Counted from the stretch's first letter, positions 47,300 to 55,352 are shown. The stretch: DNA of 55,352 nucleotides from Eudoraea sp. (GCA_024639765.1 JAHEHU010000007.1:1-55352), one strand, 5' to 3'. Made by a program: numbers and translations. Notes: generated from the sequence alone by a model not told the origin.

Positions 47300-48136
47300 C
47301 TACTCTGTTTGTGCACTTAATTTTTCAAAGAGGGTGACACACTCAACTGCTTCCTTCACATCGTGAACTCTGAGAATACTGGCCCCTTTTTCCAGGGCCA
47401 CCATATGTAATGCTGTAGTACCATTAAGTGCTTCCTCCGGGGTTTTACCCAATACCTTATAGATCATCGACTTTCTGCTTAGTCCGGCCAACAAAGGCAC
47501 TTCAAAGGTTCTCAGTAAATCGAATTTTTGAAGCAATTCATAGTTTTGAGTAATGTTCTTGGCAAAACCAAAACCGGGGTCAATAACAATGTCGTGTATT
47601 CCAAGTGCCCGTGCAGCTGCTATTTTTTCTGAAAAATAAAAGCAAATATCCTCCAGGAGATCAGTATAGGTATTTAGGTTTTTCATGGTCTGCGGGCTTC
47701 CCTGCATATGCATCATGATATATGGAACCTTACCTTTGGCAACCGTTTCCATCATTTGCGGATCTAATACCCCTGCGGAAATATCGTTGATCAGGGCTGC
47801 TCCATGCGCTATACACTGCTGTGCAACCCGGCTTCTGAAGGTATCAATACTGAGAACGATGTTGGGAAAATGGTCCACTAATAAAGACACCACCGGAGTT
47901 ATCCTTTGGAGCTCTTCATCAACTGAAATATGGTCTGCTCCGGGACGAGAACTATAGGCCCCAACATCTATAAAGGAGGCTCCTTCGGTCAGCATTTTTT
48001 CGGTCTGGGTTAGGATGCTTTTTTCGTCCTTGTATTTCCCACCATCATAAAACGAATCTGGGGTAAGGTTCAGGACACCCATTACCTTGGGTTTTTGCAG
48101 ATCAATAAGACTTCCTTTGCAATTTAACGTCATCAT
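47300..48136 (-). CDS. folP: Dihydropteroate synthase
   Basis: 278 residues. TIM-barrel motifs of DHPS: GVLNLTPDSFYDGG, DVGAYSSRPGA, SIDTFRSRVAQ, INDISAG, MHMQGSP, DPGFGFAK and the last strand ILRVHDVKEA. It joins p-aminobenzoate to dihydropterin pyrophosphate, the folate step targeted by sulfonamides. The two Met at the start leave a one-residue uncertainty. First gene of a leftward set with cdaA and a DUF3667 gene. Confidence 0.97.
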   Translation of the reverse strand: MMTLNCKGSLIDLQKPKVMGVLNLTPDSFYDGGKYKDEKSILTQTEKMLTEGASFIDVGAYSSRPGADHISVDEELQRITPVVSLLVDHFPNIVLSIDTFRSRVAQQCIAHGAALINDISAGVLDPQMMETVAKGKVPYIMMHMQGSPQTMKNLNTYTDLLEDICFYFSEKIAAARALGIHDIVIDPGFGFAKNITQNYELLQKFDLLRTFEVPLLAGLSRKSMIYKVLGKTPEEALNGTTALHMVALEKGASILRVHDVKEAVECVTLFEKLSAQTE

Positions 48137-48241
48137 ATAGGAACAGGCGTTATCTGCCAGAATTCATTTTGCCGATTTAGATTAAACTCCGACCTTTGAG
48201 GCCACAGTATTTCGTACGAAATGTACGCAAATTAGAAGAAT

Positions 48242-48787
48242 ATGCAGCAAACTTCAGAACAATACGATGCCATCATACAGAGATGTAGGGAATTGTTCAT
48301 AAAAAAAATGAAGGATTACGGTAGTGCCTGGCGAATCCTCAGACTCCCTTCACTTACAGATCAGATCTTTATCAAAGCGCAACGTATACGAAGTTTGCAG
48401 CAAAATGAGGTACGTAAAGTAGATGAAGATGAAAAATCTGAATTCATTGGGATCATCAACTATGCTATCATGGCGCTTATTCAAATAGAAAAAGGAGTTT
48501 CAGAGCAACCAGATCTCAATACAGAAGAGGCAAGTGTACTATATGATCAATACGCAGGGGCTACCAAAAGTCTTATGGAAGATAAAAACCATGATTATGG
48601 GGAAGCCTGGCGTGAGATGCGGGTGAGTTCTCTGACAGACCTGATCCTTCAAAAATTACTACGTGTTAAACAGATAGAGGATAATAAAGGGGTAACATTG
48701 GTCAGTGAAGGAATTAGTGCCAACTACCAGGACATCATTAATTATGCAGTTTTCGCTATGATCCATCTGGAAGAAGAAAACTCCTGA
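48242..48787 (+). CDS. DUF1599 protein with internal duplication
   Basis: 181 residues made of two similar halves. Each half has a K(M/N).DYG.AWR.(L/M)R..SLTD motif (KMKDYGSAWRILRLPSLTD near 22; KNHDYGEAWREMRVSSLTD near 115), then a K..R...(L/I) helix and INYA(I/V)(M/F)A(L/M)I. The pattern resembles all-alpha NTP pyrophosphatase-like proteins, though the usual acidic metal motif is not evident. DUF1599 has no settled function. It opens a rightward run to clpS and is divergent from folP by 105 bases. Confidence 0.9.
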   Translation: MQQTSEQYDAIIQRCRELFIKKMKDYGSAWRILRLPSLTDQIFIKAQRIRSLQQNEVRKVDEDEKSEFIGIINYAIMALIQIEKGVSEQPDLNTEEASVLYDQYAGATKSLMEDKNHDYGEAWREMRVSSLTDLILQKLLRVKQIEDNKGVTLVSEGISANYQDIINYAVFAMIHLEEENS

Positions 48788-48803
48788 TCATACATTTAGA
48801 ATT

Positions 48804-49904
48804 ATGAAGATCATTGTAGCCATATCGAGAATATTTGTTGGGATACTTTTCATTATCTCGGGTCTTATAAAGTTGAACGACCCTGTGGGCTTTTCTTTTA
48901 AACTGGAAGAGTATTTTAGTCCGGGCGTATTAGATCTGGGATTCTTAATGCCGTATGCCCTGGCCCTGGCTATAATCCTTGTGATACTGGAGGTCTTACT
49001 TGGCGTGTTACTTTTATTGGGTTACCAGCGAAAGATAACCATATGGAGTCTTTTGGCAATGATCGTGTTCTTTACCTTCCTTACCTTTTATTCTGCCTAT
49101 TTCAATAAGGTCACAGATTGTGGGTGTTTTGGCGATGCGGTTAAACTAACGCCCTGGGAATCGTTTACCAAGGACGTTATATTGCTCGTCTTTATTATGA
49201 TCCTTTTACTGGGAGAGCGATTCATAAAACCGCTCTTTGCTGCAAGGACATCAAGGATCATTATGGTCATTTCGCTGTTTCTTTGCGGCTTGTTTGTAAA
49301 TTATGTGATCAACCATTTACCATGGATCGATTTCAGACCGTATAAAATTGGAGCAAGTATTCCAGAAGGTATGGTAGTGCCCGAGGATGCCCCTAAGGCC
49401 ATATTTGAATATGCCTGGACGTTCAACATACAAGGTGAAGAGACTACCATTGTAACTAATGGGGAATACCCAACTGTAGACGGAGAGTTTATAGGGGTGG
49501 AGACTACGGAGATCCAAAAGGGCTACGAACCCCCCATTCACGATTTTACCATTGAACAGAATGGGGAGGACATGTCTGCAACATTACTCCGGGAAGAAAA
49601 TCTTGTCATGGTGATTGCCTATGACCTGGCAAAGAGTAATTTTAAAGTATATGATGAGCTAAAAAAGGTAACAGATGAAGCCATTGCCAGTGGGTTTAAG
49701 GTCATAGCAATGTCTGCTTCCAATGAGGAGTGGAGTTCAAAGGTGATCAATGAATTCAAATTAGATTTTTCTTTTTATTTTACAGATGAGACCACCTTAA
49801 AAACAATTGTAAGGTCTAATCCGGGAGTGCTGGTATTACAACGGGGGGTTATTAATCAAAAGGTTCATTATAATGACCTGGATGAACTTATATTCAATAA
49901 TTGA
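48804..49904 (+). CDS. BT_3928-type membrane protein: DoxX/MauE-like plus thioredoxin-like domain
   Basis: 366 residues. Four membrane helices (about 5-145) with the DoxX/MauE-like start RIFVGILFIISGLIKLNDPVGF and the loop TDCGCFGDAVKLTPWESF, followed by another helix about 150-170. A soluble C-terminal part (about 235-360) folds like thioredoxin by pattern (LVMVIAYDL, GFKVIAMSAS, NPGVLVLQRG) but lacks a CxxC active site. This combination is conserved in Bacteroidota before tpiA. Role unproven, perhaps redox or quinone linked. Gap of 16 bases from the DUF1599 gene. Confidence 0.85.
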   Translation: MKIIVAISRIFVGILFIISGLIKLNDPVGFSFKLEEYFSPGVLDLGFLMPYALALAIILVILEVLLGVLLLLGYQRKITIWSLLAMIVFFTFLTFYSAYFNKVTDCGCFGDAVKLTPWESFTKDVILLVFIMILLLGERFIKPLFAARTSRIIMVISLFLCGLFVNYVINHLPWIDFRPYKIGASIPEGMVVPEDAPKAIFEYAWTFNIQGEETTIVTNGEYPTVDGEFIGVETTEIQKGYEPPIHDFTIEQNGEDMSATLLREENLVMVIAYDLAKSNFKVYDELKKVTDEAIASGFKVIAMSASNEEWSSKVINEFKLDFSFYFTDETTLKTIVRSNPGVLVLQRGVINQKVHYNDLDELIFNN

Positions 49905-49924
49905 CCATCAATAAAACAAACAAG

Positions 49925-50674
49925 ATGAGAAAAAAAATAGTTGCAGGGAACTGGAAGATGAATAAGAATAGCAGTGAAACGGCAGACCTGCTAACCCAAC
50001 TAACGGGAACGTTGCCAAACACCACAGCGGAGGTGATGGTAGCCCCTACCTTTGTAAATTTGGCACTAGCGGTAAAGCAAATGGCAGGATCATCTGTTGA
50101 GGTAGTTGCCCAAAACATGCATTTTGCGCAAAGTGGGGCATACACCGGCGAAATTTCTTCCAATATGTTGCAGTCTATCGGTATTGAAACCGTTATCCTG
50201 GGACATTCTGAACGCCGTGCCTACTTTGGAGAAGATGATGCCCTTTTAGCCAAAAAGGTAGATGCAGCTATGGACGCAGACATGCGGGTGATCTTTTGTT
50301 TTGGAGAAGAATTACAAGATAGGAAGGCCGGGGATCATTTTAAGGTAGTTGAAAACCAATTAAAGAATGGTCTGTTCCATTTAGAAACAACACAATGGAA
50401 AAAAATTGTTTTGGCGTATGAGCCGGTATGGGCTATTGGAACAGGTGAAACCGCTTCACCAGATCAAGCACAGGAAATGCATGCCTTTATACGTAAGACC
50501 ATTGCTGAGGCCTATGACCAGGAAACCGCACAGGTGGTGACCATTTTATACGGTGGAAGTGTGAAACCTGCGAATGCCAATGAGATTTTTTCTAAACCAG
50601 ATGTAGATGGTGGACTCATTGGTGGGGCGGCTCTGAACGCCGAAGATTTTGCGGCTATTGTTGCTGCAATTTAA
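49925..50674 (+). CDS. tpiA: Triosephosphate isomerase
   Basis: 249 residues from ATG 49925; in-frame codons back to 49901 do not match the family start MRKKIVAGNWKMN. Catalytic Lys11, His94 (GHSERR) and Glu166 (AYEPVWAIGTGETAS); phosphate loop GGSVKPANA and GGAAL. It interconverts dihydroxyacetone phosphate and glyceraldehyde 3-phosphate. It lies 20 bases after the DoxX-like gene and 5 bases before prmA. Confidence 0.98.
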   Translation: MRKKIVAGNWKMNKNSSETADLLTQLTGTLPNTTAEVMVAPTFVNLALAVKQMAGSSVEVVAQNMHFAQSGAYTGEISSNMLQSIGIETVILGHSERRAYFGEDDALLAKKVDAAMDADMRVIFCFGEELQDRKAGDHFKVVENQLKNGLFHLETTQWKKIVLAYEPVWAIGTGETASPDQAQEMHAFIRKTIAEAYDQETAQVVTILYGGSVKPANANEIFSKPDVDGGLIGGAALNAEDFAAIVAAI

Positions 50675-50679
50675 TAGAC

Positions 50680-51516
50680 ATGAGTCATGTGTATATTGAA
50701 TGTAGTTTTGAGGTTTCGCCAAAAGTGCCCGGTACTGATATCCTGTTAGCCCAATTGAGCGAACACCCCTTTGAAAGTTTTGAAGAGACAGAAAAAGGCC
50801 TCAATGCTTATATAAGGAAGGAAGATTGGCATACGGAACTGTTAGAACAAATCAGTATTCTACAAGATCCTTCCAGTAAGATCACTCAACAGATCAGGGA
50901 AATACCTCCGGAAAACTGGAACGTAAAATGGGAAACCCATTTCGACCCTATAGTGATAGGTGCCAAATGCATGGTTAGGGCACCATTTCATGAGAAGAAA
51001 GAAGTTCAATACGATATTGTCATAGAACCAAAAATGAGTTTTGGTACGGGTCATCATGAAACCACCTACATGATGCTGCAATTCCTGTTAGATACGAATG
51101 TACATGGCATGAAGGTGTTAGATATGGGTTGTGGAACGGCGGTACTGGCTATTTTGGCGGCTATGAAGGGAGCTGCTTCCGTTGATGGGATAGACATAGA
51201 CCATTGGAGTTACCTCAATGCCATAGAAAATGCTGAACGTAACGGACAGGGAGATATAACGATCATAGAGGGAGATGCCAGCGTAATTCCGGATAAAAAA
51301 TATGACTGTATCCTGGCTAATATCAACAGGAATATTCTGCTAAAGGATATAGGGGTCTATTCAGATCATTTGGTTGCACAAGGATCTTTGTTCCTCAGTG
51401 GATTCTATCTGGAGGACGAGTCCATTATTTCTGAAGCATGCAAGAACGCCGGACTTGTATTTGTTAAAAAAGCTATTAAAAACAAGTGGGTAGCAACGCA
51501 ATACTCAAAAAAATAG
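50680..51516 (+). CDS. prmA: Ribosomal protein L11 methyltransferase
   Basis: 278 residues. N-terminal substrate domain about 1-90; SAM-dependent methyltransferase fold with FGTGHHETT near 126, motif I VLDMGCGTAVLAILAA near 147 and the acidic VDGIDIDHWS. The post-motif ILANINRNILL replaces the usual NPPY-like motif as in other PrmA. It trimethylates ribosomal protein L11. Co-transcribed with tpiA. Confidence 0.95.
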   Translation: MSHVYIECSFEVSPKVPGTDILLAQLSEHPFESFEETEKGLNAYIRKEDWHTELLEQISILQDPSSKITQQIREIPPENWNVKWETHFDPIVIGAKCMVRAPFHEKKEVQYDIVIEPKMSFGTGHHETTYMMLQFLLDTNVHGMKVLDMGCGTAVLAILAAMKGAASVDGIDIDHWSYLNAIENAERNGQGDITIIEGDASVIPDKKYDCILANINRNILLKDIGVYSDHLVAQGSLFLSGFYLEDESIISEACKNAGLVFVKKAIKNKWVATQYSKK

Positions 51517-51631
51517 CTCTAACAAGGCAGGAAAAAGGAGCGCTATAAGAAGGGTGCCGGTACTTTTGTAGAAAAACGCCTTTCACCCTTGGAAGTCAGA
51601 AAAATTAGTATATTAGTACAAATTCTTCGCT

Positions 51632-51907
51632 ATGGGATCTAAAGAAAAATATTCAGAAGAACTGTTACTGGAAGAGGTAACAGTAAAACAACATGAGATC
51701 GTACTATTCAATGATGACGTGAATACATTTGATCATGTGATCGATACCCTTATCAGTGTGTGTGATCATACTCCTGAACAAGCCGAACAATGCTCGCTTA
51801 TTGTGCATTACAATGGTAAATGCACCGTTAAAACCGGGGAATATGTAGATCTAAAGCCCCGTTGCAGCAAATTACTTCAAGCTGGGTTAAGTGCTGAGTT
51901 GGTCTGA
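51632..51907 (+). CDS. clpS: ClpS adaptor for ClpAP-type protease
   Basis: 91 residues. The ClpS core is plain: VLFNDDVNTFDHVID-like start (LFNDDVNTFDHV near 29), CDHTPEQAEQCSLIVHYNGKCTVKTG and a C-terminal RCSKLLQAGLSAEL. It delivers N-degron substrates to the Clp ATPase. TACTTTTG at 51561-51568 could be its -7 box, though no TTG lies upstream, so readthrough from prmA (115-base gap) is also possible. Confidence 0.95.
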   Translation: MGSKEKYSEELLLEEVTVKQHEIVLFNDDVNTFDHVIDTLISVCDHTPEQAEQCSLIVHYNGKCTVKTGEYVDLKPRCSKLLQAGLSAELV

Positions 51908-51980
51908 GAGAATAATAGGTTACATTTAATTCCTTAGATGAAGTAAAAGGAAATAGATCAACCGATAAAATCATGTCTTC

Positions 51981-54788
51981 TTGAAGATCATTGTCTTATT
52001 ACTCGGTTTTTTTATGAGCCTTCCTTGTATTGCTCAAGGACTTCCCCCCATCCAAAATTTTACCCCCTCAGATTACAACGCCGAGAACCAGAACTGGGCT
52101 ATCTCACAGGCTTCGGATAAAATTCTTTATATAGCGAATAGTAAAGGACTGCTTCAATTCAATGGCGCCCAGTGGTCACTATATAGATCACCCAATGAGA
52201 GCGTAATGCGATCTGTTAAGGTAATTGACGATAAGATATATACCGGCAGCTATATGCAATTTGGCTATTGGGAGAAGGATGACTTCGGTGCGCTGCATTA
52301 CACCTCATTATCTGAAAAAATAGATAACTCGATCATTCCGGATGAAGAGTTCTGGAATATTCTCGATGTAGACAAGTATGTTATTTTTCAGTCACTGAAA
52401 CGAATTTACATTTATGATCACCGGCAAGATTCATTCAAAATTATTGAGTCGGAAACATCCTTGCCGAAAATTTTTGATCTGAAACAGGGCCTTTATTTTC
52501 AAAGGATGGATAAAGGGATTTATAAAATTGAGAATGGAGAGGACGTACTTATCCTTGATGATGACATGGTCAAAAATGATGAGGTAATCAATATCTTTCA
52601 AAATGAAGATGAATTATTATTTCTCACCCGTCATAATGGAATCTATAAATTAGAAGGTTCGTCTTTGGTAAAATGGGGTGGGAGCGCAAACAGCTTGTTG
52701 GCTACGACAAGTGTTTATAGTGGAATTCAATTACAGGATGGGAGTTTTGCCATTGGAACCATTTCTAAGGGTATAATACAGCTAGATCAAAATGGGGATC
52801 TGTTGTATCATATAGATCAGATAAAAGGGTTAAGGAACAACACCGTCTTATCACTTTATGAAGATGTTGATAACAACTTGTGGCTGGGCCTGGATAACGG
52901 CATTAGTTACATTAACATGAGGTCTCCTTTTAGAGTTTACCGCGATAATAGAGGTGTTGCAGGTAGTGTATACGCCTCTGAAGTAGTAAATGACATACTG
53001 TACCTGGGGACCAATCAGGGGCTTTTTTATAAGGAAATTAATAGTGATACCGATTTTAAACTGATGGCAGGGACCCAGGGACAGGTCTGGTCTTTAAAGG
53101 TCATTGGTGGAAGCCTCTTCTGCGGGCATCATAAGGGCACCTTTCTTATAGACGAAGATGGTGCTGGTAGAATAGCCGATGTAGCAGGTACCTGGAAAAT
53201 AGAAGAAATAGAAGGGCAGCCCAATTTAATGTTACAGGGAAATTATGACGGATTATATGTTTTGGAAAAATCGGGTAGCGGTTGGCAACTCAGGAACAAG
53301 ATCAGCGGATTCAATATTTCATCCAGACATTTTGAATCCTATAATGATGAGATCTTCGTAAATCATGAGTACAAGGGCCTGTTTAGGATAAAGGTAGACA
53401 GTGGATTATTAAAGGCAGAAACAGTACGATCGGATACGTTGCTGCGAGGATCCAACTCCGGACTGGTTAAATACAAGGATGCGCTGTTGTTCGCTTACAA
53501 AAAAGGGGTTTATAAATACCATAGCACATCTCAACAATTCTTAAGAGATAGCCTCCTTAGTAAGGTTTACACCGAAGACGACTATATTTCGGGTAAGATG
53601 ATTGTGGATTCCGGTAATAAATACCTTTGGATATTCAGCAAATCCAGGATCAATATCCTTGCTGAGGGTAGCGTAACTAATATCCCAAGGATAGCGTCTA
53701 TTCCGCTATCCGAAAAGATGCGGAGTGCTGTAGTAGGATATGAGAGCGTTTCTTTTCTCAAGAAGGAAGATGCGTTTTTAATTGGCACCAGCACCGGATT
53801 CATTAGTGTTGATATTCAACAAATAAAGAAGAAAGAAATTGAAGTAGCTATTGGAAGTATTCTTTTTAAAGCGAAAAATGCTGACAGTAATACATGGAAT
53901 CAACTTGATCCAAATGCAATAGGAGAATTAAAAAATGACCAAAATAATCTGGAAATTAATTATTATTCAACAGTTTACAGCACCTATTTAAAACCCAGCT
54001 ATCAATTTCAGCTTACAGGGATCTATAACAACTGGAGTGAATGGTCCGAGGAATCCATGGTAACATTTGAAAACCTTCCGGCCGGCAAGTATACATTTAA
54101 GGTAAGAGCCAGAGTAGGTGAGGACCTCTCGGAAAATATAGCTTCATATTCTTTCAATATCAATAGGCCATGGTATTTGTCTAACGGATTAATTGGCTTG
54201 TATCTCTTAGGAATGATGATTGTATCCATCTTTGTTCACAGGGCCTATAGGGGATACTACCAAAAGCGCCAGGAAAGACTAATAAAAAGAAATGAGCGCA
54301 GTATGGCGCTTGCCAAAGCACAGAATGAAAAAGAAATAATCAAGATCAAGAATATGCAGCTCGAGAAGGATTTCAAAAGTAAGAGCAATGAACTGGCCGC
54401 ATCAACCATGAGTATCATTAAAAAGAATGAATTGTTGTATAGGGTTAAAGATCAGCTCCTGGCTAGTGTGGAGGATAAAGAAAATATAAAGCCAATTGTG
54501 AACCTCATTGATAAAAGTCTCAAACAGAACGATGATTGGGAAATGTTTAAAGAGGCCTTTGATAATGCTGACAGGGAATTTCTAAAGAATCTGGAGAAGG
54601 CCCATCCAAACTTAACGCCTAATGACATTAAACTTTGTGCCTACCTGCGTTTAAATTTGTCATCCAAAGAAATTGCACCTTTACTGCATATATCGGCCCG
54701 CAGTATTGAGATCAGGCGATACCGACTCAGGAAAAAGATGAACTTAAAACCCGATGATAACCTGGTAAACTACATACTTACCCTTTAA
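51981..54788 (+). CDS. Membrane-anchored regulator: beta-propeller sensor, Y_Y_Y domain, LuxR-type HTH
   Basis: 935 residues. Signal peptide about 1-19 (SLPCIAQG); two-component-regulator-like beta-propeller about 25-620 (repeats such as YIANSKGLLQFNG, LWLGLDNGISYI, LYLGTNQGLFYK); Y_Y_Y Ig-like domain about 652-726 (YQFQLTGIYNNWSEWS); membrane helix about 734-757; a charged coiled coil about 760-820; and a LuxR-type HTH about 879-923 (LSSKEIAPLLHISARSIEIRRYRLRKK). There is no kinase or receiver domain, so sensing and DNA binding are in one chain. The start is TTG 51981; an out-of-frame ATG-Ser-Ser-stop (51973) overlaps it. It likely controls the sugar-use gene downstream. Confidence 0.88.
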   Translation: MKIIVLLLGFFMSLPCIAQGLPPIQNFTPSDYNAENQNWAISQASDKILYIANSKGLLQFNGAQWSLYRSPNESVMRSVKVIDDKIYTGSYMQFGYWEKDDFGALHYTSLSEKIDNSIIPDEEFWNILDVDKYVIFQSLKRIYIYDHRQDSFKIIESETSLPKIFDLKQGLYFQRMDKGIYKIENGEDVLILDDDMVKNDEVINIFQNEDELLFLTRHNGIYKLEGSSLVKWGGSANSLLATTSVYSGIQLQDGSFAIGTISKGIIQLDQNGDLLYHIDQIKGLRNNTVLSLYEDVDNNLWLGLDNGISYINMRSPFRVYRDNRGVAGSVYASEVVNDILYLGTNQGLFYKEINSDTDFKLMAGTQGQVWSLKVIGGSLFCGHHKGTFLIDEDGAGRIADVAGTWKIEEIEGQPNLMLQGNYDGLYVLEKSGSGWQLRNKISGFNISSRHFESYNDEIFVNHEYKGLFRIKVDSGLLKAETVRSDTLLRGSNSGLVKYKDALLFAYKKGVYKYHSTSQQFLRDSLLSKVYTEDDYISGKMIVDSGNKYLWIFSKSRINILAEGSVTNIPRIASIPLSEKMRSAVVGYESVSFLKKEDAFLIGTSTGFISVDIQQIKKKEIEVAIGSILFKAKNADSNTWNQLDPNAIGELKNDQNNLEINYYSTVYSTYLKPSYQFQLTGIYNNWSEWSEESMVTFENLPAGKYTFKVRARVGEDLSENIASYSFNINRPWYLSNGLIGLYLLGMMIVSIFVHRAYRGYYQKRQERLIKRNERSMALAKAQNEKEIIKIKNMQLEKDFKSKSNELAASTMSIIKKNELLYRVKDQLLASVEDKENIKPIVNLIDKSLKQNDDWEMFKEAFDNADREFLKNLEKAHPNLTPNDIKLCAYLRLNLSSKEIAPLLHISARSIEIRRYRLRKKMNLKPDDNLVNYILTL

Positions 54789-54964
54789 CCACCTCAACAT
54801 TTCGTATCAGACACCTCAACAATACCTATACAAGTACATATTTCAGCAAATAAGAAGGAATAGCACGATAGCTCGCGAAACCCCGTAAAATAAAGCTATA
54901 TTAGCAAATTCATACAAAAAGGCCTGTAAAATTATCATGTATACTTTTTGTAGGGGCAAAAATT

Positions 54965-55006
54965 ATGGATTTAATAAATTATTGGGATAAGTTTAACGGT
55001 TGGTAA
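54965..55006 (+). CDS. Possible 13-residue leader peptide
   Basis: ATG to TAA frame encoding MDLINYWDKFNGW, ending 7 bases before a terminator stem. Its last Trp codon and stop overlap a TTGGT that can pair with the 5' arm of that stem. Short frames arise by chance, so this is only a lead. Confidence 0.2.
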   Translation: MDLINYWDKFNGW

Positions 55007-55013
55007 ATAGGGG

Positions 55014-55036
55014 GACCAAGCGGATTGGTCTTTTTT
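55014..55036 (+). terminator. Intrinsic terminator upstream of the hydrolase gene
   Basis: Stem GACCAA / TTGGTC with a 5-base loop and six T. It is 225 bases after the regulator stop and 113 bases before the next start, so it may end the regulator transcript, a small RNA, or act as an attenuator. Confidence 0.75.
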
Positions 55037-55058
55037 CAGTCGTTTGACCAAAAAATAA

Positions 55059-55108
55059 ATTATTGAGACTTACTGATACTATCAAGGAATAACAGCCCTC
55101 TCAATAAT
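55059..55108. repeat. 10-bp perfect inverted repeat upstream of the hydrolase gene
   Basis: ATTATTGAGA (55059-55068) and TCTCAATAAT (55099-55108), 30 bases apart and 42 bases before the ATG. It could be a dimeric operator for the neighbouring LuxR-type protein or a 5'-leader hairpin. Confidence 0.5.
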
Positions 55109-55149
55109 CGGCCTTTTACGTAACAGATCAATTTAAACTACACAGCATT

Positions 55150-55352
55150 ATGAAGAATTATCTACTGAGAGCACTACTTTTCTTATTTACACTTGGCATC
55201 TATGCTCAGGCAGATCAGGTATCTGTTGTGCAAGATGAGAAAGGAATGAAATTGGTTGTCAATGGCGAAGATTTTATGATCAATGGTATGAACTGGGACT
55301 ACATCCCTATCGGAAGAAATACTGTTGATGCAGAATTCTGGAAAAAGTCGGA
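55150..55352 (+). CDS. Probable secreted glycoside hydrolase (GH2 TIM-barrel-like), 3' end outside window
   Basis: Only the first 67 codons are present and the frame is open to the last base. Signal peptide about 1-20 (LFLFTLGIYAQ), then VVQDEKGMKLVVNGEDFMINGMNWDYIPIG, in which 'V-G-F-I-G-N-D-IG' residues match the start of GH2-type TIM-barrel hydrolases of Bacteroidota that use a 'NGMNWDY' opening. The call rests on this short stretch, so it is tentative. Its position after a sensor-regulator fits a carbohydrate-use locus. Confidence 0.5.
   Translation, partial: MKNYLLRALLFLFTLGIYAQADQVSVVQDEKGMKLVVNGEDFMINGMNWDYIPIGRNTVDAEFWKKS

Larger units (their letters stand above)
54789..55149. other. 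Intergenic region before the glycoside hydrolase-like gene
   Basis: 361 bases holding, in order, AT-rich sequence, a possible 13-codon leader frame, an intrinsic terminator (55014-55036) and a 10-bp inverted repeat with a 30-base centre (55059-55108). The first about 150 bases show nothing I can name. Confidence 0.6.

Overview
The window is about 55 kb of chromosome from a member of the Bacteroidota, most likely a marine-type Flavobacteriaceae. The evidence is the gene content: a single-chain SecDF, a long Rho with a charged insertion, proteins with gliding/type-B type IX secretion tails, a FecI/FecR/TonB-receptor signalling set, an archaeal-type prolyl-tRNA synthetase and the DUF1599 / BT_3928-type / tpiA / prmA order. 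Promoters also fit the Bacteroidota pattern TTG-N19..23-TAnnTTTG. I see no insertion sequence, prophage, CRISPR array or rRNA, and no clear pseudogene. Genes at both window edges are cut.

Layout. 1-4.85 kb: an envelope set of a TPR protein (5' end missing), an outer-membrane beta-barrel and an OmpA-type lipid/peptidoglycan anchor protein. 4.85-14.5 kb: mostly single genes, namely a NIPSNAP protein, a NYN-LOTUS putative RNase, a DUF2911 protein, asparagine synthase B, a DASS carboxylate transporter, gyrB, a DUF6588 protein and a small lipoprotein. 14.8-18.9 kb: malate dehydrogenase and SecDF. 18.9-20.6 kb: a ModF-like double ATPase whose first half lacks a Walker A, with a small STAS/SpoIIAA-like partner.

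20.7-27.5 kb is the most accessory-looking part. A sigma factor, a FecR anti-sigma factor and a TonB-dependent receptor with an STN domain run leftward. Three lipoproteins run rightward from the other side: one very acidic with four internal repeats, one sharing its C-terminal domain, and one DUF4382-like. No SusD partner is present. I regard this as the best candidate for an under-described cell-surface signalling system.

27.5-31.5 kb: a leftward housekeeping operon folE-cysS-yidD-lgt-DUF192. 31.7-38 kb: two tandem secreted paralogues with gliding-motility C-terminal domains, a FadL/OmpP1-family porin and a GW-repeat/Ser-Arg-rich lipoprotein. 38.1-43.1 kb: proS, two identical tRNA-Glu genes, rpsT, rho, a DUF4293 membrane protein and a YfcE-like phosphoesterase. 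43.2-51.9 kb: truA with an ABC exporter, then a leftward folP-cdaA-DUF3667 set and a divergent DUF1599 - BT_3928-type - tpiA - prmA - clpS set. 52-55.35 kb: a membrane-anchored beta-propeller/LuxR-type regulator, an intergenic region with a terminator and a long inverted repeat, and the start of a probable secreted glycoside hydrolase, which suggests the edge of a carbohydrate-use locus.

All calls come from reading sequence and translated proteins by eye. No database search or alignment was run.
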